This document shows positions 59,733 to 64,000 of a stretch of DNA of 64,000 nt, piece by piece. This DNA comes from Pegea sp. RAD2-039. Lineage: Eukaryota; Chordata; Thaliacea; Salpida; Salpidae. The stretch's first letter is position 1. Each line of letters begins with the position of its first letter. The stretch spans positions 620,001-684,000 of the forward strand of contig JAQGEQ010000161.1 of NCBI GenBank assembly GCA_034620365.1, read 5' to 3'. The notes beneath the pieces were generated by a model that saw only the letters and a list, made by a program, of their open reading frames with translations, was not told the DNA's origin and searched no databases. The position numbers and the translations under genes are program-made.

Positions 59733-59804
59733 TGGAGATGCCAGGGATCGAACCCGGGGCCTCACACATGCAAAGCGTGCGCTCTACCACTGAGCTACAT
59801 CCCC
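59733..59804 (-). tRNA. tRNA-Ala(TGC), array copy 3
   Basis: One change from copy 1, in the 3' side of the T stem, converts a G-C pair to G-T, which still pairs. Anticodon TGC and both internal promoter boxes are intact. Confidence 0.96.
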
Positions 59805-59808
59805 ACTA

Positions 59809-59890
59809 CGACGAGGATGGGATTCGAACCCACGCGTGCAGAGCACAATGGATTAGCAGTCCATCGCCTTAACCACTCGGCCACCTCGTC
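59809..59890 (-). tRNA. tRNA-Ser(GCT), array copy 3
   Basis: Same sequence as copy 1; all stems pair. Four bases separate it from tRNA-Ala. Confidence 0.97.
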
Positions 59891-61209
59891 GATGTAAACC
59901 AAACAACTCTCAAAATCTCACCTCCACTTATTTATTCTTTTAATACAAATATAATTTTTAAGGTAATAGATATTATGTCTAAACCAAATCTCACTGTCCA
60001 CCAACTATCATGATAGAGCTCCACTTTTAGTATTCGCTGAAGTAAAAATCATAAATCAATCACATTTTTTGCATCTATATCGATTGTTATAATCACTTTT
60101 TTGTAAAATCATTAATACATTTCAAAATAAAAAATTTTTAGTTGTAAAATTCTATTTCTAGTATTTCGTCTATCACTTTTAACTGGTATACTAGATAACT
60201 TTTGTCAGTTTTATTAAGAATTAAACAGTTTGTAGCAACTTTTACTCGAATCTTTACCTTCTTCAAAAGATATTTTTCATTTATACTAGAGTTCAAAAGA
60301 TCTGAGAATTAAAACATGATAGAAATAGGAGTGTTATAATTAAAGAAAATATTTCGATTTAAGATAAAGTTTCATCAAATTATAATTCAAACAGTTCTTA
60401 GTAGCAGTTGTAAGATTCAACAAGTCGATCAAAGTCTTTAAAAATATTTTCTTTAGTAGACCAAAACATTGTAAATCCGGACTAAGTGGTCAAAAAACAG
60501 CAGTGGTTAGTGACCAGGTGATAAAAACAAAAGTTAGGAGCTTGGTGCCAGAGAAGTTCTACGGTAATTGAAAAGTAGCTTACTTGTCGAGGAAAACCTA
60601 TTGAAAATGTGAAGAAGTATGAAAGCTGTGATGAATATGGTGGTGAATACTGGATTCTTGTAAGACTTTAGCTTCAACACTGCTAAGCAAGGACATTTGA
60701 TATATAGCTGCTTCTGTGGACCTACAACTGCTTCCAAATATACTTGTGACAGTCTCTAAGGTTCACTTGTTTTAAGTTGACTTTCAGAGAATATTAAAAG
60801 TAGGAAAGAGGTGATGTAGACTAACAGCCTGTGAAAATCATCACCAATCACCATTTTCTCCCGTGCTGCTGAGACAACATTAACTAATTGTGAAGATTTG
60901 AAAACATTTCTCAAAACTCAACTGGGCTTTAGAATAAAAGACAGGTTTTTTTCTGTGGCAGGTTTTATTTTCAAGATACTTTCAGTTTGTGGATGGTGTA
61001 GCATTTTAATTAGTCTCTTTAACATTTACTGTTCTCATAAAAACCGATATAAGACCAAACTCAAAAAATATAAAACAAAGATTTCTTAATTAAAATTGGA
61101 GTTCTCATTGCTTCATTGCTCGAAAATATAAAAATAATCAGAAATTATTTCATCATTTTCTATCTAACTATCAAAACAAGATTTAGTAATAAAAATAATG
61201 ATAAGAACA

Positions 61210-61281
61210 TGGAGATGCCGGGGATCGAACCCGGGGCCTCACACATGCAAAGCGTGCGCTCTACCACTGAGCTACATCCCC
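61210..61281 (-). tRNA. tRNA-Ala(TGC), array copy 4
   Basis: Identical to copy 1 over the tRNA, with a T-run downstream on the - strand. Confidence 0.97.
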
Positions 61282-61285
61282 ACTA

Positions 61286-61367
61286 CGACGAGGATTGGAT
61301 TCGAACCCACGCGTGCAGAGCACAATGGATTAGCAGTCCATCGCCTTAACCACTCGGCCAACTCGTC
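61286..61367 (-). tRNA. tRNA-Ser(GCT), array copy 4, two stems damaged
   Basis: Two changes from copy 1: the last base of the 5' acceptor strand is T instead of G (a T-C mismatch), and the 3' side of the T stem reads CCAAT instead of CCCAT (a G-A mismatch). The anticodon GCT is kept. It occupies the same position in the higher-order unit as damaged copy 2, but the damage differs. Confidence 0.85.
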
Positions 61368-61544
61368 GATGTAAGCCAAACAACTTTTAAAATCTCGCCA
61401 TCACTTATTTATTCTTTTAATATAGATATAATTTTTAAGGTAATAGATAACTATGACTAAACCAAATCTCACAGGACACACACTATCAATATAGAGCTTC
61501 GCATTTAGTATTTGCTAAAGTAAAAATCAGGGATCACTCACATT

Positions 61545-62420
61545 TATTGTAACTTCAGGCAATTTAATTAGAAATATCCTGAACGGTTAACCTGAAGAAC
61601 AATGGATGATATCTCCTGTAGATCTTATGTTTACTCTTCGGAGATCGATTAATTTTTCAATCTTAAATTAGTGAGTCTAAATTCTCTTAATCATTATTTG
61701 ATTACGAGAGTTTTGACTCACAGGTTTCCATCTCAGCATCCAAGAAAATTTTCCTGAAGAATAGAAAGAACGAAGATCTTTTCTGTAGATGTCCTTCCTA
61801 TTAGTACAAGACCTGAAAGAGTCATCTGCATTTGGTGAGTTAACAGTTCGCTAAATCATTAAATTATTATTGATAATCGAATTGTGGCCTCGCAAGTTTT
61901 CATCTCTGAAAGTGGCATCACCGCTGATGTCTTTCGTATATGTCCTATCGATGCCTCAAAGACTTTCTATCTTGAACCGGTGAGCTAAGACTTGTCTCCC
62001 ATTTAACAATATTTGATAAGCTGCTTTTGGTTCTCAGGTTTCATTCCAGAAAGGAAGAAAAACGGATGATAACTCCTGTAGATGTTTTGTTTACTCTTCG
62101 AAGATCCATCAAGTCTTTCACTCTTAAATTAGTGAGTCTAAATTCTCTTATTAATCATTTAATTATTATTAGGAGAGTTTTGATTCACAGGTTCCAATCT
62201 CAGTGTCCCAGATTTACAGATCCTTCTTGATCATCTAAGAAGAAATTCTTCTGATGTTGTAAGAAGTTAAAGCAACGAAACATTGTTGTTATGTTTCTTA
62301 GATGTCATACTTCCACCACAAAAACATCCAAAAGGATCTTCTCTACATCTGCATCTAGTGAGGCAAAATATGCTAACCATAATATATTAATTGATTGGCA
62401 CATTTTGACTCAAGAGTTAT
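61545..62420 (+). repeat. Decayed exon-like modules in spacer B, second complete copy
   Basis: Same module series as 58590-59470 with few differences. The module at 62038-62131 keeps the open core RMITPVDVLFTLRRS unchanged. Other modules share the stops and shifts of the first copy, so the decay came before the duplication of the array unit. Confidence 0.5.
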
Positions 62421-62681
62421 GTCCCTGAAAGGAAGAACAACTGAAGACATCCCTGTAGATGTCCTGTTTATACATTGAACATCAACCAAGACTTGGAATT
62501 TAAACTCGTGAGTCATCATTTTCCATTTAGAAAACAAATATATAAAACAAAGATTTCTTAATTAAAATTGGAGTTTTCATTGCTTCATTACTCTGAAATA
62601 TAAAAATAATCAGAAATCATTTCAACATTTTCTATCTAACTATCAAAACAAGAATTAATAATAAAAATAATGATAGGAACA

Positions 62682-62753
62682 TGGAGATGCCGGGGATCGA
62701 ACCCGGGGCCTCACACATGCAAAGCGTGCGCTCTACCACTGAGCTACATCCCC
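62682..62753 (-). tRNA. tRNA-Ala(TGC), array copy 5
   Basis: Identical to copy 1 over the tRNA. Confidence 0.97.
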
Positions 62754-62757
62754 ACTA

Positions 62758-62839
62758 CGACGAGGATGGGATTCGAACCCACGCGTGCAGAGCACAATGG
62801 ATTAGCAGTCCATCGCCTTAACCACTCGGCCACCTCGTC
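62758..62839 (-). tRNA. tRNA-Ser(GCT), array copy 5
   Basis: Identical to copies 1 and 3; all stems pair. It is again four bases from its tRNA-Ala partner. Confidence 0.97.
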
Positions 62840-64000
62840 GATGTAAACCAATCAACTCTCAAAATCTCACCTCCACTTATTTATTCTTTTAATACAAATA
62901 CAATTTTTAAGGTAATAGATATTATGATTAAACCAAATCTCACTAGCCACTAACTATCATGATAGAGCTCCACTTTTAGTATTCGCTGAAGTTAAAGTCA
63001 GAAATCAATCACATTTTTTGCATCTATATCGATTGTTATAATCACTTTTTTGTAAAATCATTAATACATTTCAAAATAAAAAATTTTTAGTTGTAAAATT
63101 CTATTTCTAGTATTTCGTCTACCACTTTTAACTGGTATACTAGGTGACTTTTGTCAGTTTTATTATGACTTAAACAGTTTGTAGCAACTTTTACTCGAAT
63201 CTTTACCTTCTTTAAAAGATATTTTTCATTTATACTAGAGTTCAAAAGATCTGAGAATTAAAAAATGATAGAAATAGGAGTGTTATAATTAAAGAAAATA
63301 TTTCGATTTAAGATAAAGTTTCATCAAATTATAATTCAAACAGTTCTTAGTAGCAGTTGTAAGATTCAACAAGTCGATCAAAGTCTTTAAAAATAATTTC
63401 TTTAGTAGGCCAAAACATTGTAAATCTGTATTAAGTGGTCAAAAAACAGCAGTGGTTAGTGACCAGGTGGTAAAAACAAAAGTTAGGAGCTTGGTGCCAG
63501 AGAAGTTCCACGGCAATTGAGTAGTAGCTTACTTGTCGAAGAAAACGTATTGAAAATGTGAAGAAGTATGAAAGCTGTGATGAAGATGGTGCTGAATACC
63601 GGATTCTTGTAAGACTTTAGCTCTAATGCTTCTAAGCAAGGACAATTGATATATAGCTGTTTCTGTGGACCTACAAATGCTCTCAAATATACTTGTGACA
63701 GTCTCTAAAGTTCACTTGTTTTAAGTTGACTTTCAGAGAATATTAAAAGTAGGAAAGAGGTGATGTAGACTAACACCCTGTGAAAACCATCACCAATCAC
63801 CATTTTCTCCCGTGCTGCTGAAACAACATTAACTAATTGTTAAGATTTGAAAACATTTCTCAAAACTCAACTAGGGTTTAGAATAAAAGACAGTTTTTTT
63901 CTGCGGCAGGTTTTATTTACAAGATACTCTGAGTTTGTGGATGATGTAACATTTTAATTAGTCTCTTTAACATTTACTGTTCTTTTAAAAACCGCTATAA

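Larger units (their letters stand above)
56346..64000. repeat. Higher-order tandem array, about 2.95 kb per unit, carrying tRNA pairs
   Basis: Five tRNA-Ser/tRNA-Ala pairs are spaced 1470-1478 bases apart, but the spacers alternate between two unrelated types. Type A spacers follow pairs 1, 3 and 5; type B follow pairs 2 and 4, and the array enters at 56346 inside the end of a type B spacer. The true repeat unit therefore holds two tRNA pairs: same-type pairs are 2947-2949 bases apart. Copies differ by scattered substitutions and small indels. The array runs off the end of the window. Confidence 0.93.

Overview
The window is animal nuclear DNA from an AT-rich genome, most probably an invertebrate. 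Protein genes are split into short exons with GT/AG junctions, and the families (GDF8/11, Wnt, glycoprotein-hormone-type LGR, SLMAP, PHTF, SLC3A1) are metazoan. Non-LTR retrotransposons, a tRNA-headed SINE and a tandem tRNA array fill part of the space between genes. The species cannot be named from the sequence. Exon joins were made by hand from reading phase, GT/AG sites and family similarity; no transcript data were available.

Layout: (1) 3.1-4.7 kb, + strand: a three-exon GDF8/11 (myostatin/GDF11-type) ligand gene, convergent with (2) 6.1-8.2 kb, - strand: a Wnt gene whose signal-peptide exon was not found. (3) 8.2-16.8 kb: AT-rich DNA with one 3' fragment of a non-LTR retrotransposon. 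(4) 16.8-24.7 kb, - strand: a complete 17-exon leucine-rich-repeat GPCR of the TSHR/FSHR/fly-LGR1 type. (5) 25.6-27.2 kb: a second, internally deleted copy of the same retrotransposon. (6) 28.6-29.3 kb: a SINE joined to a stray copy of an SLC3A1 exon whose parent lies at 53.3 kb. (7) 30.8-46.9 kb, - strand: a 23-exon SLMAP gene. Neighbouring introns of it hold two nested genes: an intronless PHTF gene on the + strand (40.0-41.6 kb) and a very large repeat-built protein on the - strand (32.9-38.9 kb). (8) 50.8-55.5 kb, - strand: a 12-exon SLC3A1 (rBAT) gene with a SINE in an intron. (9) 56.3 kb to the window end: a higher-order tandem array of about 2.95 kb per unit, each unit with two tRNA-Ser(GCT)/tRNA-Ala(TGC) pairs on the - strand.

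The protein genes have unrelated roles (secreted signals, a hormone receptor, a STRIPAK scaffold, an ER membrane protein, an amino-acid transporter subunit), so this is ordinary animal gene neighbourhood rather than a pathway cluster. The least ordinary parts are the repeat protein, whose four unrelated arrays all use a 21-base (seven-residue) frame; the tRNA pairs separated by four bases; decayed exon-like modules between the tRNA pairs; and the SINE-associated exon copy.
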